From Lachnospiraceae bacterium (lineage in GTDB: Bacteria > Bacillota > Clostridia > Lachnospirales > Lachnospiraceae): DNA of 64,000 bases. Below, piece after piece: positions 15,475-24,795 of the stretch. Positions within the stretch are counted from its first letter, which is position 1. Every line of letters starts with the position of its first letter. The stretch is from positions 1 to 64,000 of the forward strand of contig JAQXVT010000087.1 of NCBI GenBank assembly GCA_029225065.1. Direction: 5' to 3'. Below the pieces are notes generated by a model. It was not told the DNA's origin and did not search any database. It saw nothing but the letters and a program-made list of their open reading frames with translations. A program made the translations under genes and the position numbers.

Positions 15475-15687
15475 TTATTTTTCGAATTTCGGCTGTAAAG
15501 CGGACCTTCGCAATCCACTGACTGTCAGGCATGCAGCACAGCATCGTGAGCACTTTCCTTCTTCTGATATGTCTGTCAAATACGGTACCATCTGCTGACA
15601 GCCAGCTTCCTTCATCTTGTGTAAAATTTTTTCCGTCTCTTCACTCCATCGGTTGTAGCCGCCTTTTATTTCTACTCCAAAAAGCAT
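15475..15687 (-). CDS. Small cysteine-containing protein of unknown function
   Basis: I do not recognise this 70-residue protein. It fills the gap between the acetyltransferase and oxidoreductase genes on the same strand, with an AGGTGA site before the ATG at 15687, 4 bases after the acetyltransferase stop. The first half (LFGVEIKGGYNRWSEETEKI) could form a beta strand and a helix. The second half has the cluster GKCSRCCAACL, which might bind a metal, followed by a basic tail. No signal peptide or membrane segment is seen. It could also be a remnant of a larger gene. Tight spacing with its neighbours is the main argument that it is translated. Confidence 0.5.
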   Translation of the reverse strand: MLFGVEIKGGYNRWSEETEKILHKMKEAGCQQMVPYLTDISEEGKCSRCCAACLTVSGLRRSALQPKFEK

Positions 15688-15691
15688 CCGT

Positions 15692-16336
15692 TCACCTCGC
15701 TTTTCCGACAAAGGTATATCCGTCAAACGCATCCCAGTCGATCTTCCGGTCTCTGTAATAGTATTCTCTGTCCCGCTCGTTCAGTTCACGCATCACACGG
15801 CAGGGGTTCCCAACTGCTACAACATTGGCCGGAATATCCTTCGTCACAATACTTCCGGCTCCAATCACTGAATTATCCCCGATCGTCACGCCCGGCACAA
15901 TCACTGCGCCACTTCCAATCCAGCAGTTTGTTCCAATGTGGATCGGAAGATTGTACTGATAGCATTTATAGCGCAGTTCCGGCAGCATCGGATGGTTCGC
16001 GGTTGCCAGCGTCACATTTGGTCCGAACATCGTGTGACTGCCTACATAAATATGTGTATCATCCACGCAGGTCAGCCCAAAATTCGCATAAACCCCATCC
16101 CCAAAGTGCATAAATTTTCCCGCCCAGTTCGCATAAAACGGAGGCTCGATGCAGCATCCCTCTCCGATCTCCGCAAACATTTCTTTGAGCAGCTGCACCC
16201 TTTTTTCTCCCTCCGACGGTCTTGTATGATTGTAGTCATACATCTTTTCCTGCCATTTCATCTGCTCCGCTGCAACTTCCGGATCACCCGGATCATAAAT
16301 CCTTCCGCTGTGCAGATCCTTTTCCCATTTTTCCAT
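15692..16336 (-). CDS. Sugar O-acetyltransferase (maltose/galactoside acetyltransferase family)
   Basis: This 214-residue enzyme starts with the Maa-type helical domain (MEKWEKDLHSGRIYD and onward) and continues into a left-handed beta helix made of hexapeptide repeats (about residues 75-185, such as IGTNCWIGSGAVIVPGVTIG). The catalytic His is in TLATANHPM near residue 115. It should move acetyl from acetyl-CoA to a sugar hydroxyl, which often serves to remove non-metabolisable sugars. GAAAGGATAA precedes the ATG. It leads a run of four close genes with the small protein, oxidoreductase and methyltransferase. Confidence 0.9.
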   Translation of the reverse strand: MEKWEKDLHSGRIYDPGDPEVAAEQMKWQEKMYDYNHTRPSEGEKRVQLLKEMFAEIGEGCCIEPPFYANWAGKFMHFGDGVYANFGLTCVDDTHIYVGSHTMFGPNVTLATANHPMLPELRYKCYQYNLPIHIGTNCWIGSGAVIVPGVTIGDNSVIGAGSIVTKDIPANVVAVGNPCRVMRELNERDREYYYRDRKIDWDAFDGYTFVGKAR

Positions 16337-16364
16337 TTATCCTTTCTCCAAAAGCCTGGATACA

Positions 16365-16397
16365 AAGACGGTCGACCTTTTTCAGTCGACCTGTCTT
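16365..16397 (-). terminator. Hairpin after the beta-mannosidase gene
   Basis: AGACGGTCGAC (16366-16376) pairs with GTCGACCTGTCT (16385-16396) around an 8-base loop with one bulged base. The following T run on the minus strand is weak, so this may be a transcript-end hairpin rather than a full terminator. Confidence 0.45.
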
Positions 16398-16491
16398 GTA
16401 CTATCATTTATAACCAAATCAGTTTTCCGGAAAATTGTCCTAAAACATCTTTTGACAAAACATCCGATTTGGCAGCTTCCTGTTTTTCTAT

Positions 16492-19002
16492 TTACTTAAT
16501 ATCGTATACACTCCGCAGCGTCAGTCTGCTGACATCTCCACTCTCGATCTTCACACGCTTTGTGCCTGCGTTCATATCAAAGTAGTTGTCTGACAGAATC
16601 AGATCTTCGTTCTCATTGAGAATCTCAACGCTCTTCGCATAAGCCTTCGCCGTCACTTCGATCTCATCTCCGATCACGCGGCACGTAAGCTGCGGATCTT
16701 CATAACGGAAGTACTTCGGATAGGAGAAGTTGACGCTTCCTGCTGAAACAATCTCGCCATCCTTTTCCAGCTCATAGCTGATGTACTCTGAATACGGGTC
16801 TGCCTCCGGGAACTCAACCTTATCGAGCCATACACTCGTCAGCGCCGGAACACTGATCGTCTCATGCCCCTCCCGGATCACTTCTGCACTTGCCTTACGC
16901 AGTGCCCAGTGAACGGTCACCTTCGCATCCTCTCTCGTCTCATTTGCCACATTTAAGCGGATCGATTTCTCAAATTCACCGGAATGCTGCCAGTTGAGCG
17001 GCTGTGCATTCGACATCATGCCCTGCTCCTCACAGGAGAGCATCAGCGGCGCAAAGAAACGCTTTGCATAATAATGCAGTGCCTTCAGTCTGCCGCAGTA
17101 ATCGATCGATGACCAAGAAGCAACCGGCCAGCAGTCGTTAAGCTGCCAGTAAACGGCTCCCATGCAGCGTCCGCGGTTGCGGCGGAAATGCTCCACACCA
17201 TAGCGGATACCGTCCGCCTGCAGAAGCTGCGACGCGTACAGTACTGTGCGGAAATCCGACGGATAACGGTATGTCTGCTGCATATAGTTCATAATCTTTC
17301 CATTTGCGCTTCCGTTTCTCTGATGACGCTCCATGACATAGGAGAAAATGTTCAGATCAGCCGGATCGTCTGTAAACGTCTCGATCGTCTTGATCGACGG
17401 GAAGGACTGGAAACCGAACTCAGACAGAAAACGGAAATAGAATTTCCGATACTCGGTAAACGGCTTATCTCCGTGCCATACATCCCAGTAGTGCACATCT
17501 CCGCGCTCCGGATCCTGCGGCTCATCCATACATCCACCTGAAGACGGGCTTGATGGCCAGTAGAACGTCTGCGGATCGTATTCTTTCACGATTTCCGGAA
17601 TGATGCGCTCGTACATCAGATAGTAATCGCGCACCTCCTGCGGTTTCGTCAGCCAGCTGTTCTTTCCGTAGACGAACTCTTCCATCTCGTTGTTGCCGCA
17701 CCACAGACCAAGGCTTGCGTGGTGGCGCAGACGCTTGATGTTATCAATAAACTCTGCGCGGATATTTGCCTCAAACTCCGGCGTCAGATCGTAAACGGCG
17801 CATGCAAACATGAAATCCTGCCATACGACGAATCCCAGCTCATCGCAAAGATCATAGAACCAGTCCTCCGGATAATAGCCGCCGCCCCAGACACGGATCG
17901 CATTAAAGTTTGCCCATTTCGATTTTTCAAGCAGACTGCGTGTCGTCTCAGGTGTCACACGTCCGAGCAGATGGTCCTCCGGAATATAATCCGCACCCAT
18001 CGCGAAGATATCTACGCCATTGACACAGATCGCAAAGTTTTCCCCCCACTCGTTTTTCGAGCGGTCCATCGTCATCGTGCGCAGACCAATGCGGCGCTTC
18101 CAGCAGTCAAGCTCTTTTCCTTCAAAATACAGTACCACTTCTACAGTATACAGATCCTGTCTGCCGTAGCCGTTCGGCCACCACAGCTGCGGATTCTCGA
18201 TCACGAGCTGCTCCGGGCTGCCGTTTGCGCTCACCTGTGTGCCGTCCGGTGCCGTTACTTTTACCGTATAATACAGTCCGCTCTCCTGCGGATCTGCTTC
18301 ATTCTCAGCTGCTTCCTCTGCCTCTGCATTCCACATCCCGGACGGATCTTCCATCTCCGGGCAGCAGTCTACGTCAACCGCAAAGTGCAGCGTCACCTTG
18401 CCGTCTGCATGCTCCTGTGTCACATAAACGCTGTCGATTCTCGCCTCATCAATGCCAAGCAGCGTCACCGGACGGAATAATCCCGCATCCGGAAGGTGTG
18501 CACCCCAGTCCCAGCCAAACATGCAGTGCGCCTTACGGATATTGACAAAGCCGTCCATCGCATCCTCGCTGCCGTGCGTCTTGCTTACCTTAAATGCCTC
18601 CGCGATGTATTTCGTCGGAGAATGAAATACGACGCGCAGCTCATTGTCCTTCTCTTTTACTTCCTCCGTCACATCGTACTCCCAGGTACGGTGCATATTG
18701 TCCGGACTTCCGATCATCTCGCCGTTCAGATAAACATCCGCGATCGTGTCGATTCCGTCAAATCGGAGTACCTTTCGGTCTGAATGGTAAACGGCCTCAT
18801 CACAGTCAAAGCCTGTAACGTACTCGTAATCCTCATCCATGAGCTTTAACGCCTTCAACTCGTTGTCCTTGAAGAACGGATCCTCCATCTGTCCGTTGCG
18901 AAGCAGATCGGTGTAGACCGAGCCCGGAACGACTGCCGCGCTGAACGCTTCGTCACCCACACGGCGCATCTGCCAGCTGCTGTCAATCTTCTGCTGAACC
19001 AT
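16492..19002 (-). CDS. Beta-mannosidase, glycoside hydrolase family 2
   Basis: This 836-residue enzyme has the GH2 layout: sugar-binding jelly roll (about 1-190), immunoglobulin-like domain, TIM barrel (about 330-640) and C-terminal beta domains. MFGWDWGAHLPDAG near 162 is typical of beta-mannosidases. The acid/base Glu is in LWCGNNEMEEF (E439) and the nucleophile Glu in FLSEFGFQS (E528). It should remove terminal beta-mannose from mannan oligosaccharides inside the cell; no signal peptide is present. The ATG at 19002 follows AGGAGGGAACAAAC, 11 codons inside a longer frame. It is transcribed divergently from the GH3 gene, and an oligosaccharide-type ABC system and a CE2 esterase lie nearby. 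Confidence 0.9.
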   Translation of the reverse strand: MVQQKIDSSWQMRRVGDEAFSAAVVPGSVYTDLLRNGQMEDPFFKDNELKALKLMDEDYEYVTGFDCDEAVYHSDRKVLRFDGIDTIADVYLNGEMIGSPDNMHRTWEYDVTEEVKEKDNELRVVFHSPTKYIAEAFKVSKTHGSEDAMDGFVNIRKAHCMFGWDWGAHLPDAGLFRPVTLLGIDEARIDSVYVTQEHADGKVTLHFAVDVDCCPEMEDPSGMWNAEAEEAAENEADPQESGLYYTVKVTAPDGTQVSANGSPEQLVIENPQLWWPNGYGRQDLYTVEVVLYFEGKELDCWKRRIGLRTMTMDRSKNEWGENFAICVNGVDIFAMGADYIPEDHLLGRVTPETTRSLLEKSKWANFNAIRVWGGGYYPEDWFYDLCDELGFVVWQDFMFACAVYDLTPEFEANIRAEFIDNIKRLRHHASLGLWCGNNEMEEFVYGKNSWLTKPQEVRDYYLMYERIIPEIVKEYDPQTFYWPSSPSSGGCMDEPQDPERGDVHYWDVWHGDKPFTEYRKFYFRFLSEFGFQSFPSIKTIETFTDDPADLNIFSYVMERHQRNGSANGKIMNYMQQTYRYPSDFRTVLYASQLLQADGIRYGVEHFRRNRGRCMGAVYWQLNDCWPVASWSSIDYCGRLKALHYYAKRFFAPLMLSCEEQGMMSNAQPLNWQHSGEFEKSIRLNVANETREDAKVTVHWALRKASAEVIREGHETISVPALTSVWLDKVEFPEADPYSEYISYELEKDGEIVSAGSVNFSYPKYFRYEDPQLTCRVIGDEIEVTAKAYAKSVEILNENEDLILSDNYFDMNAGTKRVKIESGDVSRLTLRSVYDIK

Positions 19003-19186
19003 GTTTGTTCCCTCCTGATTATATTTATTTTTCATTTGTTTTTCTTCTGTTTTTCAGTCCTTTCCATTATAAATCCGCCACGAAATCCCGTCAATTACTT
19101 TGCACAATTTCGCCTGTTTTTTTCTCTGCTTTTTCATTTTTTCTGTGTATTTTTCTTCATTTCGCATATTCTTTTTGCCTGTCGTA

Positions 19187-19195
19187 TGTTATAAT
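19187..19195 (+). promoter_or_regulatory. Extended -10 promoter of the GH3 gene
   Basis: TGT followed by a perfect TATAAT (19190-19195) lies 92 bases before the GH3 start codon. The -35 region is poor. Confidence 0.6.
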
Positions 19196-19287
19196 CTAAC
19201 AAATAACCGTCCTTAAAATACGGCAAATCCAAAAAGCCTTTTTTCCGTATTCCGGCGGTGCAATTTTTATTAAATGGGAGGTTTTTT

Positions 19288-21558
19288 ATGGAACACGATC
19301 TGAAAAAAATCATCAGTGAGATGACACTGGAAGAGAAGGCAGGCATGTGCTCCGGACTTGATTTCTGGCATCTTAAACACGTCGACCGGCTTGGCATTCC
19401 GGAAGTGATGGTCAGTGATGGTCCGCACGGTCTGCGCAAACAGGACGATAAAGGCGACCATCTCGGCATGAACGACAGCATCAAAGCCGTCTGCTTTCCA
19501 CCGGCCTGCCTTGCTGCCTGCTCCTTTGACCGGGAACTGATGCATGAAATGGGAAGTACCATCGGATGTGAAGCCCAGGCCAATGACGTTTCCGTCGTTC
19601 TCGGACCGGCGGTCAACATCAAACGTTCTCCTCTGTGCGGACGAAATTTCGAATACTATTCCGAGGATCCGTACCTTGCCGGTGAGATTGCCGCTGCATT
19701 CATAAATGGTGTTCAGTCCGAGCACGTTGGCACCTCAATCAAACATTTCGCCGCAAACAACCAGGAATATCACCGTATGAGCGGTTCCTCTGAGGTCGAT
19801 GAACGCACTCTGCGCGAGATCTATTTCCCGGCATTTGAAACTGCTGTTAAAAAAGCACAGCCCTATACCTTTATGTGCTCCTACAACCAGATTAACGGTA
19901 CCTTCGCCTCAGAAAATAAATGGCTTCTGACCGACGTACTGCGCGGAGACTGGGGCTTTGAAGGATATGTCATGTCCGACTGGGGTGCGGTCAACGACCG
20001 GGTTCCAGGTCTGATCGCCGGACTTGATCTGGAAATGCCAGGCTCCGGCGGATACAACGACGCTGAAATCGTAAAGGCCGTAAAGGACGGAAGCCTTGAT
20101 GAAGCCGTGCTTGATCAGGCTGTGGAACGCATCCTGCGCATCATCTATCTCTACGCAGACAATCACACGCCACAGGAATTTACGATGGAGGCCGACCATG
20201 AGAAGGCGCGCCATATCGCAGAGGAATCTATGGTTCTTCTGAAAAATGACGGCGTACTTCCACTGAGTCCTTCCGAAAACATTGCATTTATCGGCGGATT
20301 TGCAAAGAATCCACGTTTTCAGGGCGGCGGCAGCTCACATATCAACTGCTTTTGCACAACCAGTGCACTCGATTCCCTGCCTGAGCATGCTCATGTCACC
20401 TATGCCGAAGGGTTCCCGTCAGACCGTGATGTCTACGATGAAGCACTTGCCGCGGCAGCAATCGAGGCAGCAAAAGCCGCAGACAAAGCAGTCGTCTTTG
20501 CAGGACTTCCCGACAGCTTCGAATCCGAAGGCTATGACCGCAGCCATATGCAGCTGCCGTCCTGCCAGAATCGCCTGATTTTGGAGATCCTCAAAGTCCA
20601 GCCAAATACAATCGTCGTTCTGCATAATGGCTCTCCGGTCGAACTGCCATGGCGCCATGCGGTCAAGGGCATCCTTGAAGCATATCTTGGCGGACAGGCA
20701 GGCGGTGCTGCCGTCACCCGCATCCTGTTCGGCGAAGTCAATCCGTCCGGAAAGCTTGCAGAGACCTTCCCCGAAAAGCTTTCTGACAATCCTTCCTACC
20801 TCTTCTTCGGAGGCGGTGACAAGGTGGAATACCGCGAGGGGATTTATGTCGGCTACCGCTACTATGACACGAAGGAACTGCAGGTGGCTTACCCATTTGG
20901 CTACGGATTGTCCTATACTACATTTGCCTACAGCAATCTCCGCCTCGACAAAGAGACCGTGACCGATTCTGATGTGCTCCACGTATCGGTCGACGTCACC
21001 AACACAGGAACTGTTGCCGGAAAAGAAATCGTCCAGCTCTATGTACGCGATCTGACCGAAAGTACCGACCGACCGGTCAAAGAACTGAAGGGCTTTGAGA
21101 AAGTAACACTGGAGCCCGGTGAGACAAAGACCGTTACAATGCAGCTTGATTACCGCAGCTTCGCATGGTACAGCACCAGTCTTGGAGACTGGTACGCAGC
21201 AGGCGGCCGCTATGAAATTCTGGTTGGTGCCTCCTCGCGTGATATCCGGCTTTCTGCAAGCATCACCCTGCAGACCGCGCGCGTGCTTCCGCTCCATGTA
21301 CACAAAAACACGACGCTCGGTGAGCTCTGCCGCAACCCACGCACAAAGGAAATCGCAGCTCAGTTAGCAAATAAGATTCTCGCCGGTATGGGTGTCGGCG
21401 CATCCGAAGCCGCTTCCGAGGCAATTTCCGACGAAATGAACACCGCGATGATCGATTCCATGCCTTTGCGTGCACTGAGAAGCTTTACAGGCATGAGCGG
21501 AGAAGAAATAGAAGATATTATAAAGCAGTTTCAGGCAGCTGCGGATAAAAATGCATAA
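19288..21558 (+). CDS. Beta-glucosidase-type enzyme, glycoside hydrolase family 3
   Basis: This 756-residue cytoplasmic enzyme has the GH3 N-terminal barrel (about 1-300), the alpha/beta sandwich (about 310-520) and a fibronectin III-like domain (about 560-640). The nucleophile Asp is in VMSDWGAVNDR (D231), and TSIKHFAANNQEYHR near 150 is the family signature. About 80 extra residues follow the FnIII domain and form an Ala-rich helical tail. Substrate cannot be fixed by sequence; beta-glucosidase or beta-xylosidase activity is most likely. The ATG at 19288 has GGGAGG before it. It is a single gene with its own promoter and a strong terminator, divergent from the beta-mannosidase gene. Confidence 0.9.
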   Translation: MEHDLKKIISEMTLEEKAGMCSGLDFWHLKHVDRLGIPEVMVSDGPHGLRKQDDKGDHLGMNDSIKAVCFPPACLAACSFDRELMHEMGSTIGCEAQANDVSVVLGPAVNIKRSPLCGRNFEYYSEDPYLAGEIAAAFINGVQSEHVGTSIKHFAANNQEYHRMSGSSEVDERTLREIYFPAFETAVKKAQPYTFMCSYNQINGTFASENKWLLTDVLRGDWGFEGYVMSDWGAVNDRVPGLIAGLDLEMPGSGGYNDAEIVKAVKDGSLDEAVLDQAVERILRIIYLYADNHTPQEFTMEADHEKARHIAEESMVLLKNDGVLPLSPSENIAFIGGFAKNPRFQGGGSSHINCFCTTSALDSLPEHAHVTYAEGFPSDRDVYDEALAAAAIEAAKAADKAVVFAGLPDSFESEGYDRSHMQLPSCQNRLILEILKVQPNTIVVLHNGSPVELPWRHAVKGILEAYLGGQAGGAAVTRILFGEVNPSGKLAETFPEKLSDNPSYLFFGGGDKVEYREGIYVGYRYYDTKELQVAYPFGYGLSYTTFAYSNLRLDKETVTDSDVLHVSVDVTNTGTVAGKEIVQLYVRDLTESTDRPVKELKGFEKVTLEPGETKTVTMQLDYRSFAWYSTSLGDWYAAGGRYEILVGASSRDIRLSASITLQTARVLPLHVHKNTTLGELCRNPRTKEIAAQLANKILAGMGVGASEAASEAISDEMNTAMIDSMPLRALRSFTGMSGEEIEDIIKQFQAAADKNA

Positions 21559-21584
21559 TCTGCACATCTGAACCAATGTAAGTA

Positions 21585-21624
21585 AAAGAATCCCCTGTAT
21601 TCCGTCTGATACAGGGGATTCTTT
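21585..21624 (+). terminator. Bidirectional terminator between GH3 and the ABC ATPase gene
   Basis: A perfect 16-bp stem (21585-21600 with 21609-21624) with an 8-base loop is followed by a T-rich run on the plus strand and TTTTAC on the minus strand. It separates two converging genes. Confidence 0.92.
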
Positions 21625-21707
21625 TCTTTGTTTTTATTTTTCCGTAAATTGAAAATGCTTTGTGCAGGATATTGGCACAGGCTCTGTTCTATAACCGCCG
21701 CATCTCC

Positions 21708-22526
21708 TCACACCGTACTCAGATCCCATTCCTCATAGATCTTCGGTACATCACTGATCAGCCTTTTCGTATAATCTGCCGTCGGATGCAGGATGCACTC
21801 TTCTGCCGGACCGGATTCCACAAATTTGCCATGCTCCATAATGTAAACCTTATCAGAGATATAATAGGCAAGTCCAATATCATGTGTGATAAAAATAACC
21901 GTCATCTGAATCTCATCTCTTAGCTTCAGCAGCATATCCAGAATCGTAGAACGGGAGCACGCGTCAATCATAGACGTTGGCTCATCCGCAAGCAGAATCT
22001 TCGGGCGAAGCAGGAAAATACGGGCAATCATCAGTCGCTGCATCTGCCCGCCGGAAAGCTCGAACGGATATTTATTCGTCAACTCTTTAAACTCCAGATT
22101 GACAAAGCTGCAGGCCTCCTCCATCATCTTAAATTTCTGCTCATAGGATAATTTTCCCATCCCGCGCATCTTAATGCAATCAAGCAGCACGGAGTCAATC
22201 TTGTTGAACATATTGTAGGAGGAAAACGGATCCTGAAAAATTGGCTGAATTCCTTTCCAGTACTCCTTCTTTTTTCTGCCGCTGCTGATATCGCGCAGCT
22301 TTCCCTGATAATAAATCTCCCCTTCTGTGACGCTGATCAGTCCGAGCAGCATCTTGGAAAGTGTTGTCTTACCGCTTCCGGATTCTCCTACGATTGAAAT
22401 GATCTCGCCTTCCCGGAAATCAAAATCCACGTGATCTACCGCGACTGTTTTTTTGTTGCCGCTGCCGAAAATCTTGGTCAGTCCTTTTCCGCGCAGACAC
22501 TCCGCTCTTGTCTCACTCATTCTCAT
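21708..22526 (-). CDS. ABC transporter ATP-binding protein, oligopeptide/oligosaccharide type (second ATPase)
   Basis: This 272-residue ATPase has Walker [14 protein letters not shown], the signature [14 protein letters not shown] and Walker [14 protein letters not shown], followed by the switch His in IFITHDIGL. It resembles DppF/OppF but ends soon after the ATPase core. With the preceding ATPase it would form the heterodimer that drives the two permeases upstream. Its ATG overlaps the preceding gene by 14 bases, with GGGGGG directly before it. It is the last gene of the five-gene importer operon. Confidence 0.92.
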   Translation of the reverse strand: MRMSETRAECLRGKGLTKIFGSGNKKTVAVDHVDFDFREGEIISIVGESGSGKTTLSKMLLGLISVTEGEIYYQGKLRDISSGRKKKEYWKGIQPIFQDPFSSYNMFNKIDSVLLDCIKMRGMGKLSYEQKFKMMEEACSFVNLEFKELTNKYPFELSGGQMQRLMIARIFLLRPKILLADEPTSMIDACSRSTILDMLLKLRDEIQMTVIFITHDIGLAYYISDKVYIMEHGKFVESGPAEECILHPTADYTKRLISDVPKIYEEWDLSTV

Positions 22527-23520
22527 ACACCCCCCGGATCTTTCTTTCAGACATCAGGCAACGGTAAACACGGCCATCGGCTGTCTCGATATTCGGGATC
22601 TCCATTCCCATACACGTAGGTGTCGCATATTTGCAGCGCTCTGCAAACCGGCAGCCCTTTGGCGGATGCTTCAGGTTTGGTGGTGTACCCGGGATCGCCG
22701 CAAGCTTTTTGCCGCGCACACCTTCCTCCGGCACGATGATTGATCCCATCAGCCCCTTTGTATACGGATGAAGCGGATCAAATACCATCTCCTTCGCCGT
22801 ACCGAGTTCTACGATCTGACCGGCATACATAACCATGATGTCATCCGTCACATTGTAAAGAAGCGGCAGCTCATGCGTAATAAAAATCATGCTCTTGATA
22901 TAGCCCTTCTCCATCAGATCGCGCATCATCTTAATTACCATTTTCTGACTCGTAACATCGAGTGCGGAGGATGGCTCATCGGCAATCAGTACCTTCGGAG
23001 AGAGGATCGTCGATATCGCAATAACGGTACGCTGCTTCATACCGCCGGAAAGCTCTACTGCATGCTTTTCCAGTACCTCTGCCGGCAGACCAAGGATTCC
23101 AAAACGTTCCTTTGCCAGATCATAAATGTCCTTTTTTGACATCTTCGGCTCATGCGCATGAATGACATCCTCAATAAAACGAATAATCTTCTGCGTAGGG
23201 TTCAGTGCATTCATCGCCGCCTGAGGAATATATGCAATCTCGGTTCCAAGCACCTTTTTGCGCACATCATCCGGTTTCATTCCGGAAATGTTTTTTCCAT
23301 CTACGATAATGTCTCCGCTTATGTAGTGCAGCGGCGGGAAATAATAGCCCATCAAAGACAGTGCCAGCGTCGATTTTCCACATCCGCTCTCTCCTGCCAC
23401 GCCAAGCGATTTTCCTTCCTCGATTTTAAGAGAAACTCCGTCTACCGCATAGACATCTTCCCGAAGACGCGTCACATATTTTGTTTTCAGATCCTTTACT
23501 TCCAACATTACTTTTCCCAT
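22513..23520 (-). CDS. ABC transporter ATP-binding protein, oligopeptide/oligosaccharide type (first ATPase)
   Basis: This 335-residue ATPase has Walker [14 protein letters not shown], signature [14 protein letters not shown] and Walker [14 protein letters not shown], with the switch His in IFITHELPL. The C-terminal oligo-HPY domain (about 240-320) carries the [14 protein letters not shown] cysteine cluster that in this DppD/OppD class can hold an iron-sulfur cluster. AAGGAGGAACGGTC precedes the ATG, 12 bases after the permease stop. It supplies energy for import of the ligand bound by the family 5 binding protein. Confidence 0.93.
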   Translation of the reverse strand: MGKVMLEVKDLKTKYVTRLREDVYAVDGVSLKIEEGKSLGVAGESGCGKSTLALSLMGYYFPPLHYISGDIIVDGKNISGMKPDDVRKKVLGTEIAYIPQAAMNALNPTQKIIRFIEDVIHAHEPKMSKKDIYDLAKERFGILGLPAEVLEKHAVELSGGMKQRTVIAISTILSPKVLIADEPSSALDVTSQKMVIKMMRDLMEKGYIKSMIFITHELPLLYNVTDDIMVMYAGQIVELGTAKEMVFDPLHPYTKGLMGSIIVPEEGVRGKKLAAIPGTPPNLKHPPKGCRFAERCKYATPTCMGMEIPNIETADGRVYRCLMSERKIRGVYENE

Positions 23521-23532
23521 GACCGTTCCTCC

Positions 23533-24780
23533 TTAATCTCGAAGCTGCGGATTGAATACTTGGTCAAGACCGGTATTCATCAGATTCAGCGAAAATGAAA
23601 TCAGTGCAATGACAAGAACGACCGGGAAATATGCCCACCAGGAACCGTTCAGATGTGCCGCATAAAGCGTTGACCAGTTCATCATCTGTCCCAGCGTCGC
23701 CACATTTGTTGTGGACGGCCCAAGTCCCAGCATGGAAAGCTGTGCCTCAGAAAGGATTCCGGAAGAAATCTGAAGGATAAACGCCATGACAACGTAAGAA
23801 GCCACGTACGGAAGAATATCCGTCAGCACGATCCTGATCATACTGTGTCCGGAAAGCTTGGAAAGATTTACATGGTCACGGTTCCGCAGAGAAATAACCT
23901 GGGAACGCACTGAACGGCAGGTCCACGTCCATGAGGTCAATCCGATAACCGCAGCGATCGTTCCAACCCCTCTTGCGCTCTGTCCGACCGAATAGGTGAT
24001 CAGAATCAGCAGTACGAACGACGGAATCACCGTAAACAGGTTTGTGATAAAAATAATGATATCATCAAACACGCCTCCGATATAGCCGGAAAGCAGGCCA
24101 AGAATCAGTCCGATTAACGTTGCAACAACTCCTGCGATCAGTCCGATCCTCAGTGATGTTTTTGTCGCCGCCACGAGCTCAGTCAGAACATCTCGTCCGA
24201 ACGTATCCGTACCAAGCACCAGACGGCGTTTATTTCCGACATCTCCTACGTTAACGTAGGTCTGAGAATCGAAGCTTCCGGTTGCCTCAAGCTCCCCGTC
24301 CTCGTTTTCCTGGGCCAGAATCACATCCGCATCACTTGCCAGCTTTTTCAGCTTCTCAGTCAGACGTACGTATGATTTTTTCTTGGAAGCGGTCAGCCCC
24401 TTCTGATCTGCCTTGGAATCGTATTTTTCGAACCACAGCTCCACAAGTGCGTTGTCATCTGCCGCATCCATTTCTTCCTGTGAAACTCCGCCATATTTCA
24501 CCAGCCATTCGCGCATGCTCTTCTTGTCCTTCTCCTCGATATGCGCGCCTACGTTGCTGGACTTTGCCTCAATATTTAACGTGTAGTTCTTAGATTCCAC
24601 CGCATCCTTTACGGAAATATAGGTGCCTGGTTTGAAAAAGTTTCCCTGACCGATCATTTCCATCGGATCTGCCGCAACAAACCACGGATACACAAAAGTA
24701 AACAGAAGCAGACCGAAGAAAATAATAAATCCGATCACAAATTTGGGAGAATGAAAGATATTTCTGATTGTATTTTTCAT
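23533..24780 (-). CDS. ABC transporter permease, DppC-like, with a long extracellular insert
   Basis: This 415-residue permease has one N-terminal membrane helix (about 13-38), a hydrophilic stretch of roughly 130 residues, and then the usual five-helix permease core. The core includes the coupling segment with VRSQVISLRNRDHVNLSKLS near residue 290. DppC proteins are normally near 300 residues, so the Lys/Glu-rich stretch (about 60-175) is an insert. Such inserts occur in family 5 systems that move oligosaccharides in some Firmicutes and Thermotogae, which fits the surrounding glycosidases, but the ligand is unproven. The gene has a GGAGGGAG site and follows the other permease by 15 bases. 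Confidence 0.9.
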   Translation of the reverse strand: MKNTIRNIFHSPKFVIGFIIFFGLLLFTFVYPWFVAADPMEMIGQGNFFKPGTYISVKDAVESKNYTLNIEAKSSNVGAHIEEKDKKSMREWLVKYGGVSQEEMDAADDNALVELWFEKYDSKADQKGLTASKKKSYVRLTEKLKKLASDADVILAQENEDGELEATGSFDSQTYVNVGDVGNKRRLVLGTDTFGRDVLTELVAATKTSLRIGLIAGVVATLIGLILGLLSGYIGGVFDDIIIFITNLFTVIPSFVLLILITYSVGQSARGVGTIAAVIGLTSWTWTCRSVRSQVISLRNRDHVNLSKLSGHSMIRIVLTDILPYVASYVVMAFILQISSGILSEAQLSMLGLGPSTTNVATLGQMMNWSTLYAAHLNGSWWAYFPVVLVIALISFSLNLMNTGLDQVFNPQLRD

Positions 24781-24795
24781 GCTGTGTCTCCCTCC

